Below, in pieces: positions 7,628 to 17,820 of a DNA stretch of 64,000 nucleotides (positions within the stretch are counted from its first letter, which is position 1; each line of letters starts with the position of its first letter). The stretch comes from Geoanaerobacter pelophilus (GTDB lineage: Bacteria > Desulfobacterota > Desulfuromonadia > Geobacterales > DSM-12255): positions 1-64,000 of the forward strand of contig NZ_JAHCVJ010000010.1 in the NCBI RefSeq assembly GCF_018476885.1. Reading direction: 5' to 3'. Below the pieces are notes generated by a model. That model was not told where the DNA came from, ran no database searches, and saw only the letters and a program-made list of their open reading frames with translations. The position numbers and the translations under genes were made by a program.

Positions 7628-9691
7628 ATGCTTGATCCATCCCTTTCCAATATCCGCAACATCGGTATCATCTCCCACATCGATGCCGGCAAGACGACGG
7701 TTTCCGAACGTATTCTCTATTACACCGGCGAGACCCACCGGATGGGTGAGGTGCACGACGGCCAGGCAACCATGGACTGGATGCCGCAGGAGCAGGAGCG
7801 CGGCATAACCATTACTGCGACCGCTACTTGTTGTAACTGGCACGACATCCGGATCAATCTGATCGACACCCCCGGCCATATTGACTTCACCATGGAGGTG
7901 GAGCGGAGCATGCGGGTGCTGGACGGCGCCGTGGCCATCTTCAGCGGGGTGGAGGGGGTTCAGCCGCAGAGCGAATCGGTCTGGCGCCAGGCTGATCGCT
8001 ATCATGTCCCCAGGATCTGCTTTTTCAATAAGCTGGATCGAGTCGGCGCCGACCATGAGATGGTGCTGGAGCAGATGGTGCGCCGGTTGGGAGCCAGGCC
8101 GGTCCTGCTGCAACTGCCTGTCGGCAACGAAACTTCGTTCCGCGGCGTGATCGACCTGATCGCCAGGGAAATGCTGGTGTTTGCCGACGACGATCTCGGG
8201 GTGACGGTCAGGAACAGCGAGATTCCCGAGGAGTTCCGCGACCAGGTCGCCGCAGCCAGGGAGAGACTGGTGGAGGCGGCAGCTGATTTTGACGATACCA
8301 TCCTCGCCGATTTCCTTGCCGGCGTTGATGTCTCTGCCGAGCGGCTCAGATCGGCAATCCGCGCCGGAACCCTGCACTGCGCAGTTTGCCCGGTGCTGCT
8401 CGGGTCTGCCCTGCGCAACAAGGGGGTGCAGCCGTTGCTGGATGCCGTTGCCCATTATCTGCCGTCGCCGTTGGACGTGCCGTCGGTGACCGGCAGGAAG
8501 GCGGACAGCGACGAGGCGGTTGAAATTCCATGTGATGTCAATGCCCCGCTCTGTGCCTTTGCCTTCAAGGTTGTGGCTGACGAAGGGCGCAAACTGACCT
8601 ATCTGCGGATTTATTCCGGCTCTCTCAAGCCAGGTGCTGCCCTGGCCCGTGCTGTCAACAGGCGGTTCGAGAAGGTTGCCCGGATCTTCAGGATGCATGC
8701 CCACAGGCGCGAAGCCGTTGATCTTGCCGTTGCCGGCGATATCGTGGCGGTCACCGGCTTCAAAGAGGTGCTGACCGGCGATACCCTGTGCGATCCTGGC
8801 CACATTCTGGAACTGGCTGGCATGAATATTCCGGAGCCGGTGGTTTCCCTGGCAGTGGAACCGAAGGGGGTGGATGACCGGGAGAAGCTGTTGCCGGCCC
8901 TGGAAAAGCTGCAGTGGGAAGACCCGACCTTCAGGGTGCATGAAGACAGCGAAACCGGTCAGACCATCCTGACCGGCATGGGGGAACTGCACCTGGAGAT
9001 CGTGATCGACCGCCTGGCCCGGGAGTATGGCGTTGCGGTAAAGACCGGCCGGCCTCAGGTAGTGTACCGTGAGAGTGTCAAGCGGGAGCTGGAGCATCGG
9101 GAGATCTTCAGGGTAGAGCAGGACGGCAAGGTTATCGGCGGAGAGGTGCTGTTTGCCATCAAACCGCTGGAGCGCGGCGCTGGGGTCCAGATCTCGCTGG
9201 AAAAGCTCGGCGAAGGTTCATTGCCCCAGGCCTTGCAGACCGTTCTCGCAGAAGCTCTGCACAACGGCTGTGCTGCCGGCGGTCTGGCCGGATATCCGTT
9301 GACCGATGTCCGGTTCGAAATTCTGGAAGCGCCGTTCGAGCCGGGGGTCACCAGTGAGGCCGGGGTAAGGGCTACGGCGCAGCGCGGTCTTTTCCGGGCG
9401 TTGCGCGAGGCCGGAGTCATTCTGCTTGAGCCGGTCATGTCTTTGGAAATCACCACTCCTGCCGAGTCAACCGGACGGGTCATCGGTTCGTTGCAGCAGA
9501 AGCGCGGCCGGGTCGAGGGGATTGACGTGCTGGGCGAGATGGAGGTCATTCATGCCCTGGCGCCTCTGGCCGAACTGTTTGGGTTTATGACCGAGCTGAG
9601 GAGCGCCACCAAAGGACGCGGCTCCTTTAGTATGGAGTTTAAGGCATTTGTCGAAGCTCCCGACGAGGTGCGGCAAAAATTTGGGCTATAG
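7628..9691 (+). CDS. fusA: Elongation factor G paralogue
   Basis: This 687-residue translational GTPase has G1 SHIDAGKT, G2 RGITI, G3 DTPGH, G4 NKLD and G5 near GSAL, followed by EF-G domains II-V to the usual length. ATG 7628 fits better than TTG 7619, since AGGA lies ten bases before it. EF-G drives ribosomal translocation and, with RRF, ribosome recycling. The gene stands alone, away from rpsL/rpsG/tuf, and departs from the housekeeping text ([18 protein letters not shown]). It is therefore probably a second, specialised EF-G rather than the main one. Confidence 0.9.
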   Translation: MLDPSLSNIRNIGIISHIDAGKTTVSERILYYTGETHRMGEVHDGQATMDWMPQEQERGITITATATCCNWHDIRINLIDTPGHIDFTMEVERSMRVLDGAVAIFSGVEGVQPQSESVWRQADRYHVPRICFFNKLDRVGADHEMVLEQMVRRLGARPVLLQLPVGNETSFRGVIDLIAREMLVFADDDLGVTVRNSEIPEEFRDQVAAARERLVEAAADFDDTILADFLAGVDVSAERLRSAIRAGTLHCAVCPVLLGSALRNKGVQPLLDAVAHYLPSPLDVPSVTGRKADSDEAVEIPCDVNAPLCAFAFKVVADEGRKLTYLRIYSGSLKPGAALARAVNRRFEKVARIFRMHAHRREAVDLAVAGDIVAVTGFKEVLTGDTLCDPGHILELAGMNIPEPVVSLAVEPKGVDDREKLLPALEKLQWEDPTFRVHEDSETGQTILTGMGELHLEIVIDRLAREYGVAVKTGRPQVVYRESVKRELEHREIFRVEQDGKVIGGEVLFAIKPLERGAGVQISLEKLGEGSLPQALQTVLAEALHNGCAAGGLAGYPLTDVRFEILEAPFEPGVTSEAGVRATAQRGLFRALREAGVILLEPVMSLEITTPAESTGRVIGSLQQKRGRVEGIDVLGEMEVIHALAPLAELFGFMTELRSATKGRGSFSMEFKAFVEAPDEVRQKFGL

Positions 9692-9763
9692 TTGTGATAT
9701 TTCCTGCCGATTAGATCGATAACAGTTTTATTCGATGCTGTTTAGCTGTCGGGAGACCTTCAT

Positions 9764-10096
9764 TTGGCAAATATCGCAATAGATAACCTCGTGGCCGGTA
9801 TGGTTCTCAAGAGCAATGTCTGCGATCGGAGCGGTCGGCTGTTGTTGCCCGAGGGGGCCGAGCTGACGGAAAAACATCTACAGATATTCCGTACCTGGGG
9901 GATTCTGGAAGCAGAGATTGTTGGCGACAGCGATAGTGAGGCAACTGGACAGGACGACGAGATCGATCCCGAGGTGCTTGCCGAGGCAGAGGCTGCGGTG
10001 AAGCCACTCTTTGTTCATAATGACCTTGAACACCCGGCGATCAAGGAACTGCTCCGACTCTGCATCGCAAGGAAGGCACTGCATGCCTCCAGGTAA
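9764..10096 (+). CDS. Small protein resembling the N-terminal domain of HD-GYP proteins
   Basis: The protein is 110 residues from TTG 9764 (GGGAGA lies about eight bases before). The N-terminal half, VAGMVLKSNVCDRSGRLLLP followed by GAELTEKHLQIFRTWGI, is the short beta-rich module usually found at the front of HD-GYP or HDOD signalling proteins. Here it stands as a separate gene with an acidic linker and a helical C-terminus. It overlaps the HDOD gene by 14 bases, so the two are probably translationally coupled and act together. Confidence 0.7.
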   Translation: MANIAIDNLVAGMVLKSNVCDRSGRLLLPEGAELTEKHLQIFRTWGILEAEIVGDSDSEATGQDDEIDPEVLAEAEAAVKPLFVHNDLEHPAIKELLRLCIARKALHASR

Positions 10097-10955
10097 TGTC
10101 ATAACCATTGAAGAGATCATCCAGGATGTTTCCACGGTTCATTCGCTACCGCTTTTTTACTCCCGCCTTGACGAGGCGATCAACAACCCCCGCAGTTCCA
10201 TTACCGATATCGGCAAGATCATCTCTGAAGACCAGGGGTTGACGGCCCGGATACTGAAACTCGCCAACAGCCCGCTATTCGGCTATTTCGCCAAGATTGA
10301 AACCATCAGCCACGCCGTTACCATCATCGGCATCCAGCAGGTGCGGGATCTTGCCCTGGCGCTGTCAGTCATGGATGTGTTCACCGGTATCCCGAAAGAG
10401 CTGATCAACATGGAGCAGTTCTGGCGGCACAGCATTGCCACCGGCTTGACTGCCAAGCTGATTGCCACCAGCCAGCGGGAATCGAACCTTGAACGGTTTT
10501 TTGTCGCAGGGATTCTGCACGATGTCGGCCGGCTGATCATGCTGATAAAAATCCCCGAGCTCTATGTGGAGATGTTTGAAGAGTGCCGGGTCAAGGGGCG
10601 CCTGCTCCATGATGTTGAGCGGGAACGGCTATTGTTCGATCACGCCGAGGTCGGCGGGCAACTTTTGCGGAAATGGAAAATTCCACCCAGTGTTGCCGAG
10701 CCGGTGGAGTTTCACCATCGCCCGCAAAGGGCGGAACATTATCCTCGCGAAACTTCGTTGCTGCACCTGGCCGATATCTTTGCTCATGCCCTCCAGATCG
10801 GCAGCAGCGGCGGGGGATTTGTCCCTCAGCTTGACGCACGGGTATGGGCCGGCCTCAATCTCTCTCCGTTCCTGTTTTCATCTCTGATCAAGCAGATTGA
10901 TAAAACGGTTAACGAGACGGAACAGGCGTTGTTCGGAGGGATGGCTCGTGCCTAG
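10083..10955 (+). CDS. HDOD domain signalling protein
   Basis: ATG 10083 (290 residues) has AAGGAAGG just upstream. The HDOD domain spans about residues 20-220, with [17 protein letters not shown] and the helix-rich core [17 protein letters not shown], followed by a retained histidine-aspartate pair in [16 protein letters not shown] proteins act in chemosensory and c-di-GMP-linked regulation, often without enzymatic activity. It lies between the HD-GYP N-terminal-like gene and a hybrid kinase, overlapping both. Confidence 0.85.
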   Translation: MPPGNVITIEEIIQDVSTVHSLPLFYSRLDEAINNPRSSITDIGKIISEDQGLTARILKLANSPLFGYFAKIETISHAVTIIGIQQVRDLALALSVMDVFTGIPKELINMEQFWRHSIATGLTAKLIATSQRESNLERFFVAGILHDVGRLIMLIKIPELYVEMFEECRVKGRLLHDVERERLLFDHAEVGGQLLRKWKIPPSVAEPVEFHHRPQRAEHYPRETSLLHLADIFAHALQIGSSGGGFVPQLDARVWAGLNLSPFLFSSLIKQIDKTVNETEQALFGGMARA

Positions 10956-13143
10956 TCAAAGCAGCATTCCTGTCGACAAGCTCCAGGAAAGGATCAGCTT
11001 TCTCGAAGAGAGCAACCTGAATTATGTCCGTACCCTGGACATTCTTGCCGCCTGCAACGATTTTCAGTCTGATATCTATCGCGAACTGGATACCTCTTTC
11101 GTTATCAGGGCCATGTTCGGGCAGCTCAGGAGACTGATACCTCTTTCGGCCATGTCATACTTCAACGTAGAGGAAGATGCCAGCTTCAAGCTTATCCTGT
11201 GTGAGCCGGATGATGCGGAATCGCGCCTGGCTGCCGAGGTTGACGCAAAAATAAAGGACGGCACGTTTCCCTGGGCGCTGAACCAGAACCGACCGGTCAT
11301 TGTGCCGGTTGAACAAGGGGAAGAGTTCCTGGTTCTGCACGTTCTGGCGACGCAGTCGCGGATACACGGGATGTTTGTAGGCATTCTGGAGGGAAACCGA
11401 CTTAACGCGGATTTCGCTTCGCAGACTGCCATGAGCATAATCCTTACCAGCACTGCCTACGCCGTGGAAAACTCATCGCTTTACGAGATGCTGCGCGATC
11501 ACATGCAGAACCTGGAAAAGATGGTGCAAGAAAGGACCATGGAGCTTGAGACTGCCCGGGAACAGGCCGAATCTGCGACCAAGGCCAAGAGTGATTTTCT
11601 GGCTAACATGAGCCATGAGATCAGGACACCGATGAACGGCATCATCGGGCTGGCAAAACTAATCAAGGATACGGAACTGACAGAGGATCAGAGCCTTTAC
11701 ATCGATTCGCTCCAGCTTTCGGCCGACAACCTGCTGACAATCATCAACGACATCCTGGATTTTTCCAAGATCGAGGCCGGCAAGATCAGCCTGGAAGAAA
11801 TTCCCTTCCGGGTGCGGAGTTACCTGGAAGCGACCCTGCAGCCCCTCAAACTGCGGGCTATTGAGAAAAATATCTACTGCGACCTGAAGATTGCTGACGA
11901 TTTCCCGGAAACCCTGGTGGGAGACCCGGTCCGGATCGCCCAGATTCTGAATAATCTGGTCGGCAATGCCATAAAATTTACTGCTCAAGGGGGCATTGTC
12001 CTCGAATGCGCAGAAGAAAGCCGTGGTGAGCATGATCTTCGGGTCCGCTTCACTGTTTCTGACACCGGCATTGGCATTTCCTCAGAGGTGCTGCCACATA
12101 TCTTCGAAAAATTTACCCAGGCGGATAGCTCCACAACCCGACTTTATGGTGGCACTGGCCTGGGTTTGTCAATCACCCGGAGTCTCTCTCAGATAATGGG
12201 AGGCGATATCCAGGTGGCGAGTATCGAAGGGGAGGGGAGTTCTTTTTCCGTAGTTATCCCGTTGAAGCTGCCTAAGGCAGGGGAAACCACGGCAGTGCTC
12301 CATGCGCTATCTCCGGAAAGAATCCCGTGCCGTCCTTTGCGGATACTCATTGTTGATGATGTGCCGGTCAACCAGCTTGTTTCCCGGAAGATTGTCGCCA
12401 AGACCGGTGAGCATGCAATCGCTTGCGCTGACAACGGCCTGCAGGCGCTGGAGATGTGGCAGCAGGAACAGTATGATCTTGTTTTCATGGATCTCCATAT
12501 GCCGGTAATGGATGGTCTCCAGGCTACTCGCGAGATTCGGCAGCGTGAAGAAGGGCTTGACCGGAGAACCTTTATCTGCGCCATGACCGCTAACGTCATG
12601 AAAGAAGATATTGAGCTGTGTCAAGCTGCCGGGATGGATTCGTTCATTGCCAAACCGGTAAAGGAGGAAGTGGTGTACAAAGTCATTCATGAGCTGAATC
12701 ATGCGATCCTGAAAGGTTCGGATGCCGGAGCCTTGACCGGTACTGGTTTTGAATTGATCGAGGCGCAGCCTGAAACTGCTCTGGGGGTTGCAGATGTTGA
12801 TTCTTACGATTTCGACCGCCAGGAGCTTTTGGAAAGACTTGATGGCGAGACCGCTTTTTTAACCCGGTTTCTCGGCATGTTTGTCTCTTCAACAGAAAGT
12901 CAGATGGCTGCATTGGGAGAGGCTATAACACGTTGTGATACCGAGGCCGTCAAGGTGAGTGCCCACACCATCAAGGGAGCTTCTGCAAATATTGCCGCAG
13001 GAAACATGAAAAGGATTGCTGCCGAGATCGAAGATAGCGCGAGATTAGGCTCTATTACCGAGGCTGGACCCAACTACCTGTCGCTGAAAAAGGCGTTTGA
13101 CGCCTTCAAGGAGATAGTGAAGGACGATCTGCAACAGAATTAG
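10948..13143 (+). CDS. Hybrid sensor histidine kinase with receiver and HPt domains
   Basis: GTG 10948 overlaps the end of the HDOD gene and has GGAGGG seven bases before it (731 residues). In order: a coiled coil, a GAF-like sensor region (about 30-180), a second coiled coil, HisKA with His223 in [12 protein letters not shown], HATPase_c with DTGIGIS and GGTGLGLS, a receiver with Asp515 in [11 protein letters not shown], and a C-terminal HPt with His673 in [10 protein letters not shown]. The complete phosphorelay is therefore in one chain and is cytoplasmic, as no membrane helices are seen. The downstream CheY-like protein is a plausible output partner. Confidence 0.92.
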   Translation: MPSQSSIPVDKLQERISFLEESNLNYVRTLDILAACNDFQSDIYRELDTSFVIRAMFGQLRRLIPLSAMSYFNVEEDASFKLILCEPDDAESRLAAEVDAKIKDGTFPWALNQNRPVIVPVEQGEEFLVLHVLATQSRIHGMFVGILEGNRLNADFASQTAMSIILTSTAYAVENSSLYEMLRDHMQNLEKMVQERTMELETAREQAESATKAKSDFLANMSHEIRTPMNGIIGLAKLIKDTELTEDQSLYIDSLQLSADNLLTIINDILDFSKIEAGKISLEEIPFRVRSYLEATLQPLKLRAIEKNIYCDLKIADDFPETLVGDPVRIAQILNNLVGNAIKFTAQGGIVLECAEESRGEHDLRVRFTVSDTGIGISSEVLPHIFEKFTQADSSTTRLYGGTGLGLSITRSLSQIMGGDIQVASIEGEGSSFSVVIPLKLPKAGETTAVLHALSPERIPCRPLRILIVDDVPVNQLVSRKIVAKTGEHAIACADNGLQALEMWQQEQYDLVFMDLHMPVMDGLQATREIRQREEGLDRRTFICAMTANVMKEDIELCQAAGMDSFIAKPVKEEVVYKVIHELNHAILKGSDAGALTGTGFELIEAQPETALGVADVDSYDFDRQELLERLDGETAFLTRFLGMFVSSTESQMAALGEAITRCDTEAVKVSAHTIKGASANIAAGNMKRIAAEIEDSARLGSITEAGPNYLSLKKAFDAFKEIVKDDLQQN

Positions 13144-13225
13144 CGCCACTCCTTAACGTAACGCCGGTTTTGCTGACTGGCCTTGGTTGTTAATTGGATT
13201 GGCTGCTGCCCGTGCGAGGGATGTA

Positions 13226-14689
13226 ATGAGCAATAATACTGTAATTGGCCAGAAAGAGGGGAAGAAGTACGAATTCAAGCGTCTCGGCTTTTATATTATG
13301 CTGGAGATTTCAGCCGATGGCCTGGTGTGCGAATGCACCTACGAGCCTTCCCCCAACGGAGCGCCCCTCAGTCATGAAGAACTGGTCAATTACCTTGCCC
13401 AAGCCAAAGTCAAGGAAGGGGTTAATGACAATGCCGTGGGGGAACTGCTGGCGGCTGCGACTTCAAATACCGCTGTTTTCGGACATCCTCTGGCAAACGG
13501 GCAACCGATGGTGCCGGGTGAAGATGGCAGAATCGCCCTGGTCACGCCAGATGCCCTTGGGGTAGCAGATGACGATCAAGACGAAGATGAGGACGATGAC
13601 AAGGTTGATTTCCGGGTCGTCCAGAGTTTTCATAATGTGGCAAAAGGTGACCTGATCGGACAGGTGCTTCCTCCCGGTGAAGGTGTCCCCGGGATGAAGG
13701 TGACTGGCATTATTATCCCGCCGCAACCCGGCGCGGTATTGGAGCTGGTTCTCGGACAGAATGTCGTGCTAGGGGAAGATGGGGTGTCGATCTATGCCGA
13801 TGCCGATGGCCGCGTTTTTTGTCGTGGTGGAGAAATCTCGGTCGAGGATGTTTATACCATCAAGGGTGATGTGGATTTCAAGGTCGGCAATGTCCTGTTT
13901 AATGGTTTTCTCGATGTTTCAGGAGACGTGCTTGACGGGTTTTCCATCAATGCCAGTAAAGGGATCAAGGTGCGCGGCAACATCGGTGTCTGCCGGGTCG
14001 AGAGCGGTGGGGATATCGTGCTTGGTGGCATGAATGGCCAGGGCAAGGGTGAAATCGTGTGCGGTGGTTGTGTCAGCGCTAATTATATCAACGATGTCAT
14101 CATAGAGGCTGCCGGCGACATCGCTGTTGATGCAGAAATGAGAAATTGCATTATTAAAACACTCGGTTCTGTCCGGGTCAACAAGGGCGGGCTGTCCGGT
14201 GGCGAGATTTGCGCCATGGGAGGGGTCGAGGCGGCGACTGTCGGCACGGTAACCTCGTTACGCACCATGATCGTAGTCGGGGTAAATTATCGCGATCAGG
14301 AAGAGATCAACCAGCTTTTCAATGAGATGAAACAGCTGATCGCCGGGTTTAATGCCGGTAAAGGGGCCATGGACAAAAATGCTTTTGGCCTCAAGCGTGC
14401 CGAGATCGCCAACAGTATTCAGGAGGTGCGCTCCAGAGAGTATGCCGGGTGCAATCCAAAGGTTAATGTGAAGAAAAAGCTCTTTGACGGGGTGAATATA
14501 ACCGTCGGGACCATCTGTGAAGAGATCAAGGAAGAGCGGTCAGGCCCGATTTCGATTATTGAGAATACCATCGAAGGCGGGTTCAGGTATATCAGCCTGA
14601 CTGATCTTGCGGTTCGGGCACAGGATATTGAGCGTGCCTATGTGCAGCAAAATGAGTTTATGCTCCGAAAAGGCAAGGGGGTAGCTTAA
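13226..14689 (+). CDS. FapA family protein (DUF342)
   Basis: ATG 13226 has GAGGG five bases before it (487 residues). After an N-terminal region and an acidic stretch (DDDQDEDEDDD), the FapA core repeats a beta-helix pattern: IKGDVDFKVGNVLFNGFLDV, then VLDGFSINASKGIKV, GDIVLGGMNG and GSVRVNKGGLSGG. A C-terminal coiled-coil segment follows. FapA proteins are thought to link surface sensing or cell-envelope signals to regulators, without a known enzyme activity. It lies between the hybrid kinase and a CheY-like gene, with one base of overlap with the latter. Confidence 0.87.
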   Translation: MSNNTVIGQKEGKKYEFKRLGFYIMLEISADGLVCECTYEPSPNGAPLSHEELVNYLAQAKVKEGVNDNAVGELLAAATSNTAVFGHPLANGQPMVPGEDGRIALVTPDALGVADDDQDEDEDDDKVDFRVVQSFHNVAKGDLIGQVLPPGEGVPGMKVTGIIIPPQPGAVLELVLGQNVVLGEDGVSIYADADGRVFCRGGEISVEDVYTIKGDVDFKVGNVLFNGFLDVSGDVLDGFSINASKGIKVRGNIGVCRVESGGDIVLGGMNGQGKGEIVCGGCVSANYINDVIIEAAGDIAVDAEMRNCIIKTLGSVRVNKGGLSGGEICAMGGVEAATVGTVTSLRTMIVVGVNYRDQEEINQLFNEMKQLIAGFNAGKGAMDKNAFGLKRAEIANSIQEVRSREYAGCNPKVNVKKKLFDGVNITVGTICEEIKEERSGPISIIENTIEGGFRYISLTDLAVRAQDIERAYVQQNEFMLRKGKGVA

Positions 14690-15078
14690 TGAAGGCGCTA
14701 ATAGTAGATGATTGCCAGTTGACCCGCGAAATGCTCGGTTTTACAATAAGTGCGACGGCCGAGGTTGAGTATGCCGAAAATGGCGAGGAAGCGATTGGCC
14801 TAGTCAGACAGGCGATTGCCCAAGACGCGCACTTTGAGCTGATCTGCCTTGATATAACCATGCCGGTCATGGGGGGGCTTGAGGCGTTACGAAAGATCAG
14901 GGATCTGGAGTCGGCCACCGGTGGAACAAGGGCAACTATCTTCATGATCACGGCAAGCAGCTCACCGGATGACATGATTGAGGCGATCAGTGAAGGGGAG
15001 TGCGACGATTACCTGACCAAGCCGGTTATCGGCAAGACCTTCAAGGAGCTGTTGACCAAGCATGGCCTCCTCAGCTGA
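14689..15078 (+). CDS. Single-domain response regulator (CheY-like)
   Basis: The protein is 129 residues, just a receiver domain: acidic pocket in VDDCQLT, phosphorylation site Asp55 in CLDITMPVMGG, the conserved Thr/Ser strand in MITAS and Lys in TKPV. The start ATG overlaps the FapA stop (TAATG), so the two are coupled. With no output domain it must act by protein contact or as a phosphate intermediate of the upstream kinase. Confidence 0.9.
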   Translation: MKALIVDDCQLTREMLGFTISATAEVEYAENGEEAIGLVRQAIAQDAHFELICLDITMPVMGGLEALRKIRDLESATGGTRATIFMITASSSPDDMIEAISEGECDDYLTKPVIGKTFKELLTKHGLLS

Positions 15079-15879
15079 TCACTGCTGATAGACAGACCCC
15101 AGGAACTCCAGCAGACAGTTGTTGAAAGCCTTGACATCTTCGAGATTCGCCAGATGCCCTGCCCCTGGTACAATGCAGAGCCTGCATCCCGGAATCCCTG
15201 CAGCGATGGCCGTGCTGGTTGCCGGTGGGGCTGCCTGGTCCAGTTCGGCACCAATGGCTACCGCCGGGACATTGAATGACGCGAGCAGTTGGCTGTAGTC
15301 CTTCCGCTCTCTCATTGCCAGTAACCCTCCTGCCAGCCCTCTGGAGTCATTGCCCGCCATCCAGCCATAGACCTCTTCAATCAGCTTGGGACGCTCTGTT
15401 TCTGCCCCGGGAGCAAAGAGAACAGTGGCAAACGGGTCGGCAACCACCTGCGGACCGAATTTCCGGACTTCGGCCGCTAGTAGCAGCCTGCGCGCCTTTG
15501 CCGCCTCATCATCCGGCGTGGCCCTGGTTGTGATGAAGGCAGCGCCGCAAACCCGGTTCGGATAACGCTCCAGCAGGTTGAACAGTACGTAGCCCCCCAT
15601 CGACATCCCGCCGATTACTACCTTTTCAAGTTCAAGATGGTCCAGCAGTCCGATCAGGTCATCTGCGAAGATATCCATGCTGTAAGGCCCTTCAGGGGCA
15701 TCACTCTCACCGAAACCGCGCAGGTCAGGGGTGATGACCCTAAAACCGGCAAGGGGAAGCTTGTTGACCTGGGGACGCCACATCTTCCGGCACAGCGGGA
15801 AGCCGTGAATCAGCAGGACTGGATTGCCGGCCCCGGTGTCGTCGTAGCTCATCATAATGCCGTTACTGAAGGCCTGCAT
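15079..15879 (-). CDS. Alpha/beta-hydrolase
   Basis: The protein is 266 residues from the ATG at 15879, which touches the carbonic anhydrase stop (TGAGATG). A longer start at 15903 is possible. The fold is clear from IHGFPLCRKMW (oxyanion region), the nucleophile elbow GGMSMGGY, a likely acid Asp in GAELDQAAPP, and the histidine in GAGHLANLE near the end. The closest familiar enzymes are 3-oxoadipate enol-lactonase-like esterases and haloperoxidase-type hydrolases, but the substrate cannot be told. It is the last gene of the minus-strand group and meets the response regulator tail to tail. Confidence 0.85.
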   Translation of the reverse strand: MQAFSNGIMMSYDDTGAGNPVLLIHGFPLCRKMWRPQVNKLPLAGFRVITPDLRGFGESDAPEGPYSMDIFADDLIGLLDHLELEKVVIGGMSMGGYVLFNLLERYPNRVCGAAFITTRATPDDEAAKARRLLLAAEVRKFGPQVVADPFATVLFAPGAETERPKLIEEVYGWMAGNDSRGLAGGLLAMRERKDYSQLLASFNVPAVAIGAELDQAAPPATSTAIAAGIPGCRLCIVPGAGHLANLEDVKAFNNCLLEFLGSVYQQ

Positions 15880-15880
15880 C

Positions 15881-16447
15881 TCAGAGGTGCCCCTGCGCGT
15901 CATGGTAGCCGTTGACTATGACATCGAGATGACCATCGTCCGGGCAGAAAATGAGCCCATGGATCGGCACATCTTTCGGGATTAACGGGTTATTGCGGAT
16001 TTTGCCGACTACATCGGTGACGTTTTCTTCCGGGCAGGAAAACGCCCCCAGCCACTGGGCCAGGTCCGGCACCAGTTCGTCGATGGTTGCGCTCGATATG
16101 CCCCTGGCTATCATCCGTTGTTTCAATGCCTCCGGGTCAACGGTTGCCATGCCGCAATCCCGGTGGCCGATGATGAAAATCTCCTCCACACCCAACATGA
16201 AGATGGCTGCCACGATGCTCCGGATAACCCCGCCATGCAGCGGGTCTACCAGGGTGTTGCCGGCATTCTTGATGACCTTGGCATCTCCTCGCTTGATTCC
16301 CATGGCCGGTTCAAGGAACTCCACCAGCCGGGTATCCATGCAGGTAAAGATGGCAAACTGTTTCTTCGGGTCTTTGGGGAGCGGCGGAAATGCCCCCGGT
16401 TTCACAAAACTGGCATTTGCTTCGAGGATCTTTTCGAGTAGCTTCAT
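15881..16447 (-). CDS. Beta-class carbonic anhydrase
   Basis: The protein is 188 residues. The zinc site is visible as FTCMDTR (Cys and the catalytic Asp-Arg pair) and GHRDCG (His and Cys). AGNTLVDPLHGGVIRS is the usual segment between them. It interconverts carbon dioxide and bicarbonate in the cytoplasm. Its short length and PDDGHLDV-type ending are those of the small archaeal/deltaproteobacterial branch. Its start overlaps the YkgJ gene by four bases (ATGA). Confidence 0.9.
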   Translation of the reverse strand: MKLLEKILEANASFVKPGAFPPLPKDPKKQFAIFTCMDTRLVEFLEPAMGIKRGDAKVIKNAGNTLVDPLHGGVIRSIVAAIFMLGVEEIFIIGHRDCGMATVDPEALKQRMIARGISSATIDELVPDLAQWLGAFSCPEENVTDVVGKIRNNPLIPKDVPIHGLIFCPDDGHLDVIVNGYHDAQGHL

Positions 16448-16992
16448 GGCGTGTCTCCGGATATCTCGATCTCCAGCAGCAGGGCTTCGGCAATGGTCAG
16501 CCGTTCCTGCTCTGGTTTTGTGGTGAAGAACTGGTTGATGAACACCCTGTTTACCGAATCCAGCAGGATATTGAGCCGGTCGAGATTAATCACCGCTGTT
16601 CCCGGCACCTGGTCCGATCCTTGAAAATTAAGGGGGCAGCAGTCTATGGAGCTGTCACTCAACTCTTCCGTGAGAATCGGCAGACCGTGGGTGCGGCAGA
16701 TAATCGGGCGAAAGTCGTACATGACGCAGTGGTCGTCAACAAGCAGCGGACATGGTCCGTTCGGCTTGGCATATTGTGCTCGCAGTTGGATCGCTTCCAC
16801 CTCATTGGGTGGTAGTTTATGGAGTGCTGTTGCCAGGGCCATTGCCTCGACCCAGGCCAGGGTGATATGGCGACAGCATGAGGCGCAGCCGGCATGACAC
16901 GAGAGTTGCTCGGCAAACTCGGCTTGTATGCGGTTGCAGAGCTCGTCAACCTTTGTTACCAGGGCATAATAATTTGCCAGCGAATCTTCCAT
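16444..16992 (-). CDS. YkgJ-family cysteine-cluster protein
   Basis: The protein is 182 residues with the YkgJ-type pattern CHAGCASCC, then CPLLVDDHCVMYDFRPIICR and a later CC pair. This probably forms a zinc or iron-sulfur site. The family has no firmly established function; some members are linked to metal or cofactor handling. A four-base ATGA overlap joins it to carbonic anhydrase, so the two are one transcription unit. A large palindrome lies upstream. Confidence 0.83.
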   Translation of the reverse strand: MEDSLANYYALVTKVDELCNRIQAEFAEQLSCHAGCASCCRHITLAWVEAMALATALHKLPPNEVEAIQLRAQYAKPNGPCPLLVDDHCVMYDFRPIICRTHGLPILTEELSDSSIDCCPLNFQGSDQVPGTAVINLDRLNILLDSVNRVFINQFFTTKPEQERLTIAEALLLEIEISGDTP

Positions 16993-17007
16993 ATCTATCG
17001 GCTCGCC

Positions 17008-17110
17008 AAAAGTCCATCTGCTGCGTTACGCTCAGCCCTCGTCACTGCGACGTAGCCTCCGGCTACGACTCGCTCCTCATGCTTCGCAAGCCTTGCATAT
17101 GGAGCTTTTT
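17008..17110. repeat. Large imperfect intergenic palindrome (about 100 bp)
   Basis: The outer ends AAAAGTCCAT and ATGGAGCTTTT pair with one bulge. The centre CGTAGCC-TCC-GGCTACG (17051-17067) is a perfect stem. The arms between pair imperfectly. It fills the gap between the yggS-like and ykgJ-like genes. Its organisation matches the palindrome at 7469-7590, though the sequence differs, which suggests two members of a family of structured intergenic elements. Confidence 0.65.
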
Positions 17111-17128
17111 GCTTTGCCTTGGCCATCG

Positions 17129-17812
17129 TCACCTGTCTCCAAATATTGCCGTACCGATTCTTACCAGCGTTGCGCCCTCTTCAATGGCTACTTTAAAGTC
17201 GCCGGACATCCCCATGGAGAGCTCTGTCATCGCTACCCCCGGGATGGCCTCACTGGCAATGGTTGCCGCCAGTTCCCGCAGCTCGCGGAAATACGGCCGG
17301 GCAGCTTCCGGGTCGTCGAAGAAGGGGGGCATGGTCATGAGGCCACGCACGCGAACGTTGGCCAGCTGCGAAATCTCCTTAACCAGTGTCAGGGCTGCTG
17401 CTGCGGTGGTGCCGCTTTTGCTCGCCTCTCCGGAGACATTGACCTGGACCAGGATGTCGCAGACCTTGCCGATCTTGCCCCATTGCCGGTCGATCTCCTC
17501 GGCCAGCGACAATCGGTCGACGGAATGGATCATGGTTACCAGACCGGCGATCTGCCGCGCCTTGTTGCTTTGCAGGTGGCCGATGAAGTGCCACTCAACA
17601 GGAACAGTGACCTCTGCTGCCTTGGCGACAAGCTCCTGCACATAGTTTTCGCCGAAAATTGCCTGCCCGGCCGCGGCAGCTTCGGTGACAGCAAGCGCTG
17701 GCTTGTATTTCGACACCGCCACCAGCCTGATGGCAGAGCCTGGCCGGCCGGCCTTCTCCGCCGCTGTTGTCATCTCTTCGAGGATATGCTTGAGATTAGC
17801 GCCGATGTCCAT
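17129..17812 (-). CDS. yggS: YggS/PLPBP family pyridoxal-phosphate homeostasis protein
   Basis: The protein is 227 residues, a single alanine-racemase-like barrel. VAVSKYKP holds the PLP lysine; FGENYVQEL, WHFIGHLQSNK and IHSVDRLSLA follow in the usual order, ending with the phosphate-binding LSMGMSGDF and RIGTAIFG. The family binds PLP and keeps free B6 vitamers and amino-acid pools balanced; no catalysis is established. It starts eight bases after the maf stop, so the two are probably cotranscribed. Confidence 0.93.
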   Translation of the reverse strand: MDIGANLKHILEEMTTAAEKAGRPGSAIRLVAVSKYKPALAVTEAAAAGQAIFGENYVQELVAKAAEVTVPVEWHFIGHLQSNKARQIAGLVTMIHSVDRLSLAEEIDRQWGKIGKVCDILVQVNVSGEASKSGTTAAAALTLVKEISQLANVRVRGLMTMPPFFDDPEAARPYFRELRELAATIASEAIPGVAMTELSMGMSGDFKVAIEEGATLVRIGTAIFGDR

Positions 17813-17820
17813 TGCCGCCC

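Noticed and set aside
7505-9097. Long minus-strand open frame of 530 codons
   Set aside because: It lies entirely opposite the EF-G gene, shows no known motif, and is explained by GC-rich third positions of the real gene.
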